The notes under the pieces were generated by a model. That model made no database searches, had not been told where the DNA came from, and saw only the letters and a list, made by a program, of their open reading frames with translations. DNA of 64,000 bases from Butyricimonas synergistica DSM 23225 (GTDB lineage Bacteria; Bacteroidota; Bacteroidia; Bacteroidales; Marinifilaceae), in NCBI RefSeq assembly GCF_000379665.1, contig NZ_KB903359.1, forward strand, positions 845,475-909,474, in the 5' to 3' direction. Made by a program: the position numbers and the translations under genes. Below, in pieces: positions 28,176-35,540 of this stretch. How positions within the stretch are numbered: the stretch's first letter is position 1; every line of letters begins with the position of its first letter.

Positions 28176-28188
28176 ATTCATTTATGTG

Positions 28189-28220
28189 AAACCGGAAGTT
28201 GCTCGAATACCTTCCGGTTT
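28189..28220 (-). terminator. Terminator after the fecR-like gene
   Basis: A perfect 10-bp stem (28189-28198 with 28211-28220, AAACCGGAAG/CTTCCGGTTT) closes a 12-base loop just after the FecR stop. The T-run on the minus strand is short. Its place matches the terminator between fecR and SusC in the first locus. Confidence 0.6.
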
Positions 28221-28228
28221 TTCTTTAA

Positions 28229-29386
28229 TTATTTTGAAATCCAAATGCTTCGTTCTTTTATGGAGAACGTTACACCAACAGCACCTCCTATCGCTTTTAA
28301 AATGTTATCAACCTGTTCATATCTTCTCATATGCCCGGTAAAATGCAACTTTTTCAATTCGGCATTCACATAGAACACCTCCACATCATACCACAACGAT
28401 AATGTATTCATAATTTCCTCTAGACTTTGTTCTTCGAAAACAAAATACCCGTCTTTCCACGCCACGTAAGGAGTCGTGTCCACATTCTTCAATTCCACTT
28501 TCGCGCTCTCTTTATTATATATCGCTATCTGCGAAGGAGACATCTTGTATTCCTTTCCGCCATCGTTAATTGTAATCCCCACACTTCCTTCCACCAATAC
28601 AGCCTGCACCTCTCCGACATGTTGCGTGTTCACGTTAAAAGATGTCCCGTACACTCGAATTCTCACGTCGTCCACGATCACGTAAAAAGGACGGGCAATC
28701 TCCTTTTTCACTTCAAAATACGCCTCACCCGACACATACACCTCTCGTTTTTCCTTATCAAAACGTACCGGATACTTCAAAGTCGTGGCAGAATTCAAAT
28801 GTACAACCGAGCCATCCGACAAAGTAACATTAAACTCTCCCCCGCGAGGAGTCTTTAAAGTATTATACCGCATCGTTTCCCTTCCGTCATCTATTTTTGA
28901 ATAATCTATTCCTTTGGGCGTCGTTTTGACATTCATACCCTGATCTACCACAATATCTAAAACAGAATCTTTTTGCAAGAAAACAGACTTTCCATCTGAC
29001 AAAATCAATGTCGCCTTTGTTTTCCCGGGAACAACATTTGCCTCCACCGAAACAATCTCTTTCTCATATTGCTTGTTCATGAATATAGCCAAAGCAATAC
29101 CCAAAGGCAACACAAACATCGCCACATATTTCAACCACACGTACCTTCCACGGGATCTTATTCCAACACGCTTCCCAAAACGTTTGAAGGCAACATCACT
29201 ATTTACACTCTTACAAGCCTTGTACTTATTACCAAGGTTCTGTCGTTCATTCACTCTATCAAATAAAGCTTTATGTCTCGATGATACATCAATCCATTCC
29301 CGCAACTCCAATCTCTCCTCCTCGGTTATCATTCCCGACAAATAAAGATACATCAAACGAACAATTTTAAACTTACGATCATCCAT
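28229..29386 (-). CDS. FecR-family anti-sigma factor
   Basis: 385 residues. N-terminal sigma-binding part 1-83; one membrane helix about 84-104 (VAMFVLPLGIALAIFM); periplasmic FecR domain with LSDGSVVHLNSATTLKYPVRF and VSGEAYFEVKKEIARPFYV; C-terminal DUF4974-like domain (LHFTGHMRRYEQVDNILKAI). It pairs with the ECF sigma encoded upstream and with the STN domain of the downstream SusC. Confidence 0.95.
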   Translation of the reverse strand: MDDRKFKIVRLMYLYLSGMITEEERLELREWIDVSSRHKALFDRVNERQNLGNKYKACKSVNSDVAFKRFGKRVGIRSRGRYVWLKYVAMFVLPLGIALAIFMNKQYEKEIVSVEANVVPGKTKATLILSDGKSVFLQKDSVLDIVVDQGMNVKTTPKGIDYSKIDDGRETMRYNTLKTPRGGEFNVTLSDGSVVHLNSATTLKYPVRFDKEKREVYVSGEAYFEVKKEIARPFYVIVDDVRIRVYGTSFNVNTQHVGEVQAVLVEGSVGITINDGGKEYKMSPSQIAIYNKESAKVELKNVDTTPYVAWKDGYFVFEEQSLEEIMNTLSLWYDVEVFYVNAELKKLHFTGHMRRYEQVDNILKAIGGAVGVTFSIKERSIWISK

Positions 29387-29470
29387 ATCTTATCATTTTA
29401 TACTTAAAACAACAAGATATGAAAAAAGAGGTACAAAATATTTTATTTTTTACAGGGGAAAATAATAAAT

Positions 29471-30034
29471 TCAAATTATTCCCATGGAAAGCAACAAAAA
29501 ATACACGTCACCCAAATGTTTCCGTATAAACTGCATTGCCCGCTTCTTCTGGGTTTTAACGGTCAATATCGATAATTTCAAAAGAGTAGCAATCTCTTCG
29601 TTCCCTTTACCCTCCAAATGCAACAAAAATATATTCCGACACTTCTCCGGCAACTTATCTATCGTATCGAATAATAAACGATACAATTCCTCTTCCATGA
29701 TTTTCAAATCTACATCATCTTCTGTTTCCTTTTCATTTCCTAAAGATGCAAGATATATCTCCTCCACATTCTTATGTTTCAAGTAATTCAAACTTGCATT
29801 CCGCACCGAGTTATAAAGGAAACTTCGAAAAGCGTTATAAGTCAGAAAACGCATACTTTTTTCCCACAGGGAAACAAATACATCCTCCACGATATCTTCC
29901 GCCACATCTTGCTGCCCCACGTAATTCACAGAAAATTGTACCAATACTCCATAAAACTCTCGGAACAATTCCTTGAAAGCCTCCACCTCCTTAGCATTCA
30001 GTTGTAGCAAAAATCTATCTTTTTTATCTTGCAT
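29471..30034 (-). CDS. ECF sigma-70 factor
   Basis: 187 residues. Region 2 reads FKELFREFYGVLVQFSVNYV then DVAEDIVEDVFVSLWEK. Region 4 reads LPEKCRNIFLLHLEGKGNEEIATLLKLSILTVKTQKKRAMQFI. The C-terminal tail is hydrophobic. It should drive the SusC/SusD/DUF4843/PKD-like operon downstream. A promoter for the vegetative sigma is visible at 30091-30121, so basal supply of the sigma is constitutive and its activity is controlled by FecR. Confidence 0.94.
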   Translation of the reverse strand: MQDKKDRFLLQLNAKEVEAFKELFREFYGVLVQFSVNYVGQQDVAEDIVEDVFVSLWEKSMRFLTYNAFRSFLYNSVRNASLNYLKHKNVEEIYLASLGNEKETEDDVDLKIMEEELYRLLFDTIDKLPEKCRNIFLLHLEGKGNEEIATLLKLSILTVKTQKKRAMQFIRKHLGDVYFLLLSMGII

Positions 30035-30090
30035 GCATATAAATATTTACAATCATACACTTACACTACTTCCTTTCATAATATCCTTCA

Positions 30091-30121
30091 CAAAATTAGA
30101 CTTTTTTGTCAACAATTCAAA
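30091..30121 (-). promoter_or_regulatory. Promoter of the second ECF sigma gene
   Basis: Minus-strand -7 box TAATTTTG (30098-30091) and -33 box TTTG (30121-30118) are separated by 19 bases. The expected start near 30084 leaves a leader of about 50 bases before the sigma ATG. Confidence 0.55.
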
Positions 30122-30297
30122 TAAAAAAAACACACAACTTCCCGATTCTTAATCGCATACATACAATCCCAACATATTTACCAGCAGCCGATCGCATGTG
30201 GATCAGAAACTCATGGAGCGAAACAAGAAGGTGCCTTGCTAAACAAGGGACAGATAGAATTTCTTTTGAAGAATTTCTCTCTTCCGCCCCATCTGAA

Positions 30298-30328
30298 TTG
30301 TTCAATGTCTGAAATATATTTACCTTTG
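30298..30328 (+). promoter_or_regulatory. Promoter of the queC-queD-queE operon
   Basis: A -33 TTG (30298-30300) and a -7 box TACCTTTG (30321-30328, consensus TAnnTTTG) are separated by 20 bases. The start would be near 30335. AGGAG at 30343-30347 lies 6 bases before the queC ATG and is an unusually good Shine-Dalgarno for this phylum. Confidence 0.65.
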
Positions 30329-30353
30329 CCGTATAAATTGACAGGAGAAAACC

Positions 30354-31031
30354 ATGAAAAAAGCACTTGTTTTACTATCCGGGGGATTGGACTCATCGAC
30401 AGCGTTGTACGTTGCCAAAGAGCAGGGATTTGATGAATTGTACGCCATTACTTTCGAGTACGGGCAAAAACACGATAAGGAGATAGAGGCATCTAAAGCT
30501 GTGGCAAAAGCAGCCGGGGTTAAGGAACACAAATTCGTGCAACTGATGTTAAACCAATGGGACGGCTGTTCCCTCACCGACGAGAATATGGATATTGACG
30601 ACGGGGACATCAACCGCACCACCATCCCGGCGACCTACGTCCCGGCACGCAACATGGTATTTCTCTCCGTGGCAGCATCCTACGCCGACGCCCTGGATAT
30701 AGCGGATATTTTTATTGGGGTCAGCGAAGTGGATTACTCCGGGTACGTCGATTGCCGGGAAGAATTTATTCGTTCCATGGAACAGACCATCAACCTGGGA
30801 ACCGTCCTCGGTGCCGAGAAAAAACAAAAGATCACCCTCCACGCCCCATTCATGCATATGACCAAAGCCGACGAAGTTCGCTGGGGCACGCGCCTCGGGG
30901 TTGATTACAGTCTCACGTGGACTTGTTACCGGGGAGGCGAAAAACCGTGCGGCAAATGTGACAGCTGCCTTCTCCGAGCCAAAGCATTCGAGGAAGCCGG
31001 ACTACAAGACCCGCTTACAATTGAAAATTGA
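30354..31031 (+). CDS. queC: 7-cyano-7-deazaguanine synthase QueC
   Basis: 225 residues, the usual length. QueC converts 7-carboxy-7-deazaguanine to preQ0 with ATP and ammonia, in the cytoplasm, for queuosine (or a 7-deazaguanine DNA modification). The PP-loop SGGLDSST covers residues 9-16. Four zinc cysteines are present: C191, C199, C202 and C205 (CYRGGEKPCGKCDSC). It leads an operon with queD and queE. queF, tgt and queA are not in the window, so the end product must be judged from the rest of the genome. The last codons overlap an AT-rich repeat that also occurs at 55323. Confidence 0.97.
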   Translation: MKKALVLLSGGLDSSTALYVAKEQGFDELYAITFEYGQKHDKEIEASKAVAKAAGVKEHKFVQLMLNQWDGCSLTDENMDIDDGDINRTTIPATYVPARNMVFLSVAASYADALDIADIFIGVSEVDYSGYVDCREEFIRSMEQTINLGTVLGAEKKQKITLHAPFMHMTKADEVRWGTRLGVDYSLTWTCYRGGEKPCGKCDSCLLRAKAFEEAGLQDPLTIEN

Positions 31032-31063
31032 AAATGCAAAATTAAAAAATCTAAAATTAACAC

Positions 31064-31603
31064 ATGCTTATCAGGAAGTTATTCAAATTCGAGGGGGCGC
31101 ATATCGTACGTAACTGCTCATCACATCGTTGCCGGGAGAATATACACGGGCATTCGTATATCGTGGAAGTATTTATCACCTCCGATAAGTTAGACAAGGG
31201 CTATATGGTAATGGACTTTGTGCTGCTCGATAAAGTGAAAGAACTCGTGGACAGTTTCGACCACACTTACTCGCTGTGGCGGGAAGAACCGGAAGAACTG
31301 AAATCCTTCGTGTACAAATACAACCGCCGGGTGGCTGAGATTCCCGTTTCCCCTTCTGCCGAGGGATACGCCCTGCTCCTGCTCTACCTGATCGACAAGA
31401 TTCTCCACGACACGGAACACAAGAACGGGGAAGGCAACGTGCAACTCGCTTCCGTGCGGGTACACGAAACAGCTACCGGGTACGCCGAGGCATTCCGGGA
31501 AGATTTACGACTGGTTGATTTCGACACTCACGACATCCGTTTTTCCGAGGCAATCCAAGAAGAATGGAAAAGCGACGAATGGTGGAAACAGTTGACAAGA
31601 TGA
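31064..31603 (+). CDS. queD: 6-carboxy-5,6,7,8-tetrahydropterin synthase QueD
   Basis: 179 residues, longer than the roughly 120-residue short QueD forms. Zinc ligands are His13 (FEGAH) and His28/His30 (IHGHSY). The catalytic cysteine is Cys23 or Cys18 (CSSHRC). QueD turns dihydroneopterin triphosphate into 6-carboxytetrahydropterin, the substrate of QueE, and removes acetaldehyde. The extra residues lie mainly after about residue 65 (SLWREEPEELKSFVYK) and towards the C-terminus (EEWKSDEWWKQL). It is 32 bp downstream of queC, and its stop overlaps the queE start. Confidence 0.95.
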   Translation: MLIRKLFKFEGAHIVRNCSSHRCRENIHGHSYIVEVFITSDKLDKGYMVMDFVLLDKVKELVDSFDHTYSLWREEPEELKSFVYKYNRRVAEIPVSPSAEGYALLLLYLIDKILHDTEHKNGEGNVQLASVRVHETATGYAEAFREDLRLVDFDTHDIRFSEAIQEEWKSDEWWKQLTR

Positions 31604-32418
31604 AACTACATCTGGCTAAAGACGGCATTTTCCCCATCACGAAAGATAAGGAGGGCAAACTGTTGAAAGAATTGCCAGCCTCGGGTTTACACGTCCCCGG
31701 CACCATTCAAGGCGAGGGAAAATTAAACGGCATCCCGTCCCTATTTGTCCGGTTGGCTGGCTGCAATCTCCATTGCACGTGGAGGACGTTATCCGGAGGC
31801 ATATGCGAATGTGACACGGCTTATGCAGCCTATCACGTAAAAGACGGATTCACGCTCGACACGGAAGAAATCGTGCAAATTATCCGCCATAACCGGGGAA
31901 ATATCAATCATATCGTGGTTACAGGAGGCGAGCCCTTCCTGCAAGCGGAAATCGTAGCAGAATTATGCCGTCAGCTAAAATCCGTGGCACCGTTCCACAT
32001 CACCGTGGAAACCAACGCCACGATTTACGACGAGGCGTGCGCCCGGGAACTCGATTTTTTCAGTATGTCGCCCAAGCTGTCGGGTTCCGTTCCTTCCCCT
32101 CCCCACGCCGAACAACACGACCGCATCCGCCTGAACCGAGAAGCCATTCAATCGTTTATCACCCATGCACGGGAACACGGGAAGGACTTTCAACTCAAAT
32201 TCGTTTACTCCGGCGAATCCGACATTACGGAAATCAAACAACTACTCTCCCGTTTACAGGATTGGAAACAGGAAGACATTCTACTTATGCCCATGGGAGC
32301 CACTCCAAAAGAATTACAACTCACCATCCCGAAAACCTTGGAACATTGCATTCAGAACGGTTGGCGCTACTGCGATCGTCTGCACATCGCCCTTTTTGGA
32401 AATAAACAAGGAGTATGA
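31600..32418 (+). CDS. queE: 7-carboxy-7-deazaguanine synthase QueE (radical SAM)
   Basis: 272 residues from the ATG at 31600, chosen because ATGA overlaps the queD stop; an upstream ATG at 31564 would overlap queD by 40 bp. QueE uses S-adenosylmethionine and a 4Fe-4S cluster to contract 6-carboxytetrahydropterin to 7-carboxy-7-deazaguanine. GTIQGEG (34-40), the SAM-binding VTGGEPFLQ (about 113-121) and ETNA are present. The cluster motif is unusual: C55-x3-C59 is followed by an insert, WRTLSGGICE, before C71 in CDT, so the spacing is Cx3Cx11C, with one more Cys at 69. I recall a similar insert in other Bacteroidota QueE proteins. Confidence 0.94.
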   Translation: MKLHLAKDGIFPITKDKEGKLLKELPASGLHVPGTIQGEGKLNGIPSLFVRLAGCNLHCTWRTLSGGICECDTAYAAYHVKDGFTLDTEEIVQIIRHNRGNINHIVVTGGEPFLQAEIVAELCRQLKSVAPFHITVETNATIYDEACARELDFFSMSPKLSGSVPSPPHAEQHDRIRLNREAIQSFITHAREHGKDFQLKFVYSGESDITEIKQLLSRLQDWKQEDILLMPMGATPKELQLTIPKTLEHCIQNGWRYCDRLHIALFGNKQGV

Positions 32419-32462
32419 ACAAGTTTCCATTGAGTATACGCTAACCCAAAGTAATCCCACCC

Positions 32463-32574
32463 TAATACAACCTCTCGGCACTTACAAACCAGATATAACA
32501 CGCTTACACCACCAGTAGCGAACGGAGGTGTAAGCGTGTTATATCTGGTTTGTAAGTAGGTTAAAGTTGTATTA
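32463..32574. repeat. Large inverted repeat with a perfect 31-bp stem
   Basis: The arms 32480-32510 and 32527-32557 are perfect reverse complements (31 bp; outer end ACTTACAAACC) around a 16-base loop. Outside them lies a symmetrical 8/8-base internal loop and then another perfect 9-bp arm pair (32463-32471 TAATACAAC with 32566-32574). It sits between the convergent queE and GcvH-like genes. It could serve as a bidirectional terminator, although no U-run follows on either strand, or be a relic of a mobile palindrome. Confidence 0.9.
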
Positions 32575-32620
32575 CACTGAATTTACCCTGTGATATCCCC
32601 GAGAACACCCGATGAAACTA

Positions 32621-32670
32621 TACACCACTCCCCTGAAAAAGCTGTTGTATGATGCTTTTTCAAGGGTGTA
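32621..32670. terminator. Imperfect hairpin, candidate convergent terminator
   Basis: GAAAAAGC (about 32635-32642) pairs with GCTTTTTC (about 32654-32661), and TACACC/GGTGTA arms flank it with an interior mismatch region. It lies 20 bp after the stop of the GcvH-like gene, so it would act mainly on the minus strand. Confidence 0.4.
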
Positions 32671-32690
32671 GTTATGTCGGAAATAATATT

Positions 32691-33194
32691 TTACTCTATA
32701 AAACGGGCGTATTCCTGGTCATCCATCAATGTACCTATCTGATCTCTTTTCAACTCACATTTATACACCCAAACTTGTTTCGGGGTCATTTGCGAAGGAT
32801 TCTCGATCATAAGATTAATACCAACCACTTTACCCTGACAGGGAGCACGAAGTTCAGAAACTCCATCTAACCCTTCAATTTCAGCTAATAACTCTCCTTT
32901 CATAAAAGTTTCTCCTACAGCTTTTACCGGAGAAATAAAAGTAATACCATTACCTAATGCAGCCACTGCACTATAAGAAATACCAACTTGTATAAACCCA
33001 CTTCCATTTTTTAACCAATGGTGGTCTTTCGTGTAACAATTACCACTTTGAGCAAGTTGAGTATAATAAGGTAAATCCTTAGCCTGGGCTGGAAGTGAAG
33101 GGACCTCTCTCCTATTGGTGTCGATCTCGTTTGTTCCGGTGGAAACAATGATAGTCAGAAGCAATATCTGAACAAGTAATAAAATTCTTTTCAT
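32691..33194 (-). CDS. Exported GcvH-like (lipoyl-domain fold) protein without lipoyl lysine
   Basis: 167 residues. Residues 1-20 form a hydrophobic signal peptide (MKRILLLVQILLLTIIVSTG). The mature part follows the glycine cleavage H protein closely: DHHWLKNGSGFIQVGIS (57-73) for HEW..., AVAALGNGITFISPVKAVGETF for the hairpin, LRAPCQGKVVGIN (115-127) for YSPVSGKVVEVN, and a C-terminal LMDDQEYARFIE like the H-protein tail. At the lipoylation site, where H proteins have ESVKA, this protein has EGLDG, with Asp110 in place of Lys. It therefore cannot carry lipoate there and should not serve glycine cleavage. Its export points to a new binding role. It has its own promoter and no gcvP/gcvT nearby. 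Confidence 0.8.
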   Translation of the reverse strand: MKRILLLVQILLLTIIVSTGTNEIDTNRREVPSLPAQAKDLPYYTQLAQSGNCYTKDHHWLKNGSGFIQVGISYSAVAALGNGITFISPVKAVGETFMKGELLAEIEGLDGVSELRAPCQGKVVGINLMIENPSQMTPKQVWVYKCELKRDQIGTLMDDQEYARFIE

Positions 33195-33246
33195 GCACCC
33201 TTGATTTTAATTCATAATTAAGTAAACCGCATTTACACATGCGTAG

Positions 33247-33275
33247 CAAAGTTAAGAATTGTATTTAATTTTCAA
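33247..33275 (-). promoter_or_regulatory. Promoter of the GcvH-like gene
   Basis: Minus-strand -7 box TAACTTTG (33254-33247) and TTG -33 (33275-33273), spacer 18. The leader would be about 46 bases. It makes the gene independent of the upstream SusC/SusD unit. Confidence 0.55.
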
Positions 33276-33298
33276 CCTTTATCACCAAAATATTTTCT

Positions 33299-34711
33299 TT
33301 ATACTCTCTTTTTATAAATTACACGTACCAGTTTATCCGCCACGTGACGATAAGTGGAAATCAAATCCCGATTTTGGGCATCATAAACATAAAGACTTCC
33401 TTTCAAGGTATTTGCTGAATTCTTCTCGTACAAACCGACATACAATAACTTTTCTTCCGGATCCATCGATAAAGTGGTGATCTCCATCCCTTCCGGTACA
33501 GTAATATAAGGTTCAGTCGGCAGTTGCTGATCTACTTTCCAACAATATATGTCATTGTCATAAGTATAAAATATACATTTCGGATCGCTGCATCCCACGC
33601 AAATCGATTCCCCGTCTATTCGAATCGCTTCTGTTGATGTATAAAACTGCAAAACAGTCGGGTTGGGGAATGTAACTGGCGTCGATGCTAAATACACCTG
33701 TAAAGGCGAGTTCTTCATGGTACTCACGACATACAAATTAGTACCGATAAAACAAACGGCATGAATATCAAAAGGAGCAAATTTCCCTGCCGACTCATAA
33801 AGCCCTCCGCTTGCGGGAGAATACAGGACAGAATTCCTATAATTCACGAAGACAGGTTTATACCCGATACAAGAGGAATTCACTTCTACATCTTCAAAAT
33901 AACTGGTCAACACCAATTCGTCCTGCACGCAATCATACACGTAAGCCCTTTTGTCATCTGACAGTATATACATATTGTTATGGGCGGATATTCCGGCAAA
34001 CTTTCGAAAAGAAGAAGTCGGGTAAGTTCCTTGAAAAGAAGTCATACCCTCCACGTCAAACGTGCGGGCATCCATGTTGTATATCCTGCCCGTGCTACCG
34101 GAAGCGACCAACAATCTGCTTTCCACTTGTACCATATCGGTCACGTCCTCCATTTCTATCCCGGGATTAATCACCCCCATTATATCAGTGCGAAACGAAG
34201 GCTCCACTCCAGCACTCTGGTCCTCTTTCGTGAGTGTCTTCATAAAAGACAGCCTTCCTTTCCCTGCTTCATCACGGCTCAAAATCGTTATCCCCTCGGA
34301 AAACTCAGTATCGATTTGCAGGACGAAATACTTGAAACGTATCGACTCCCCGTTCTCCACTTTCAAACTTAAACCGTATTTCCCTAATTCCCGAAACGTG
34401 TACCGGAGTCGAGGGTCATGAGAAATAACACGCAAGGAATCCCTTATCGGATAACCAGCAATTTCATCTCCGTTCATATTCAGGCTACCATACCCCCACT
34501 CGTAAGTCAAGGGTAGCTCTTCGCCGGACTGCTCCACCTGCAAATGATCGATCACGAACTCTTCCCCGAAATAAGCCGTCAACGTGTCATACGCTGCCGT
34601 GATCGTGATTTCCGACAACTCTTTATCGCCGACAGAAGTATGGTCGTCCAAACAGGCATTCAACCCGAATAACAATAAAAATAAAGCTCCTACACAATTT
34701 CCTATTTTCAT
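33299..34711 (-). CDS. PKD-like family lipoprotein (downstream copy)
   Basis: 470 residues with lipobox LNAC (Cys20). An N-terminal PKD-like domain (about 30-135) includes GEELPLTYEWGYG and YTFRELGKYGLSLKVENGE. The remaining part has repeated beta segments such as GRIYNMDARTFDVEG, KRAYVYDCVQDEL and GSLYVYDAQNRDL, suggesting a beta-propeller-like fold. No catalytic residues are seen. It is a clear paralogue of the gene at 41422, and it ends the downstream copy of the duplicated SusC-SusD-DUF4843-PKD-like unit. Surface ligand binding is the likely role. Confidence 0.85.
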   Translation of the reverse strand: MKIGNCVGALFLLLFGLNACLDDHTSVGDKELSEITITAAYDTLTAYFGEEFVIDHLQVEQSGEELPLTYEWGYGSLNMNGDEIAGYPIRDSLRVISHDPRLRYTFRELGKYGLSLKVENGESIRFKYFVLQIDTEFSEGITILSRDEAGKGRLSFMKTLTKEDQSAGVEPSFRTDIMGVINPGIEMEDVTDMVQVESRLLVASGSTGRIYNMDARTFDVEGMTSFQGTYPTSSFRKFAGISAHNNMYILSDDKRAYVYDCVQDELVLTSYFEDVEVNSSCIGYKPVFVNYRNSVLYSPASGGLYESAGKFAPFDIHAVCFIGTNLYVVSTMKNSPLQVYLASTPVTFPNPTVLQFYTSTEAIRIDGESICVGCSDPKCIFYTYDNDIYCWKVDQQLPTEPYITVPEGMEITTLSMDPEEKLLYVGLYEKNSANTLKGSLYVYDAQNRDLISTYRHVADKLVRVIYKKRV

Positions 34712-34739
34712 ACTTGTTTATCTACTCATAAAATTCATT

Positions 34740-35528
34740 CTAACGAATAAAACGATCAGGATCAACCATGGCAAAACCCTCATACGTGTTTGCCGGATCG
34801 CTATAGAATTCGTACGCGGGCTTCAACACGTATTTTATCCATATGATATTACCCGGTTGTTGGAAAAATCCGGCAGGTGCTTTCTCTAGATATTTCCCGT
34901 ATTCCTTCACGGCTTCAGCATAAAACACGGGTTTCAATTCTTCCAATTCCCAATAATATTCCAAAATTTTCCGGTATAGTTTATGATTATTATTGGCATA
35001 CACTCCAAAATAATTTGCAGGCCACCATGTTGGGGCTACCAAAATTCCATCAACCACCGACAAACGATAATGTTCATTCTCCATCGCCGTAAAACCATCA
35101 TTTTCTTTGAATCTTAAATAAATCATCACAGGACGACTCATGATGTCCCCTGTCCGTTTCAAATGAAGAACGAAGGTTCCTTCCACTTTTCCCTTCGGAA
35201 ATACAAGTTTTTCTATTTCAAAATGCATTCCCTGTACCGCAGTTGTCGAATCGGCAACAACCTCAATTTCACATTCCAAATTCTCCTCAGCTGGCATTCC
35301 AATAAACTTTACCGGAATATCGTATTGGTACTCTGCTTCCTCCAATGCAGCAAAACTAAATTCTATCGTATCTGGAACTATACCTGAATTGTATTTACTC
35401 ACATCCTTAAAGAAATAGATACTTCTCTTCTGATCCGGATTGTAGACTATCGCATTGTTATTACAAGCCCATATCCAAAACAGAACCAATAAATTCAATA
35501 AAATGATATATTTGTTTCTCATCATCAT
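34740..35528 (-). CDS. DUF4843 family lipoprotein (downstream copy)
   Basis: 262 residues, lipobox WAC (Cys22). DUF4843 features are QKRSIYFFKDVS, DTIEFSFAAL, VQGMHFEIEKLVFPKGKVEGTFVLHLKRT and the C-terminal NYFGVYANNNHKLYRKILEYYW. It is a paralogue of the gene at 42872; both end in the same NTYEGFAMV(D/N)PDRFIR. It lies 12 bp after the SusD stop and 28 bp before the PKD-like gene. Confidence 0.88.
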   Translation of the reverse strand: MMMRNKYIILLNLLVLFWIWACNNNAIVYNPDQKRSIYFFKDVSKYNSGIVPDTIEFSFAALEEAEYQYDIPVKFIGMPAEENLECEIEVVADSTTAVQGMHFEIEKLVFPKGKVEGTFVLHLKRTGDIMSRPVMIYLRFKENDGFTAMENEHYRLSVVDGILVAPTWWPANYFGVYANNNHKLYRKILEYYWELEELKPVFYAEAVKEYGKYLEKAPAGFFQQPGNIIWIKYVLKPAYEFYSDPANTYEGFAMVDPDRFIR

Positions 35529-35540
35529 TTACGTTAAAAA

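Larger units (their letters stand above)
30035..30353. other. Divergent intergenic region between ECF sigma and queC
   Basis: 319 bp, AT-rich, no gene seen. It contains one promoter on each strand (annotated separately). The stretch 30180-30300 is less AT-rich but has no convincing ORF with a ribosome-binding site. The queC leader is only about 20 bases long, too short for a preQ1 riboswitch. Confidence 0.6.

Noticed and set aside
30035-30353. preQ1 riboswitch before queC
   Set aside because: The promoter leaves only about 20 bases of leader, and no preQ1-type stem with C-rich loop and A-rich tail is seen.
32463-32574. Invertible promoter (phase switch) between inverted repeats
   Set aside because: Only 16 bases lie between the arms, too short for a promoter or a site-specific inversion, and no recombinase gene is near.
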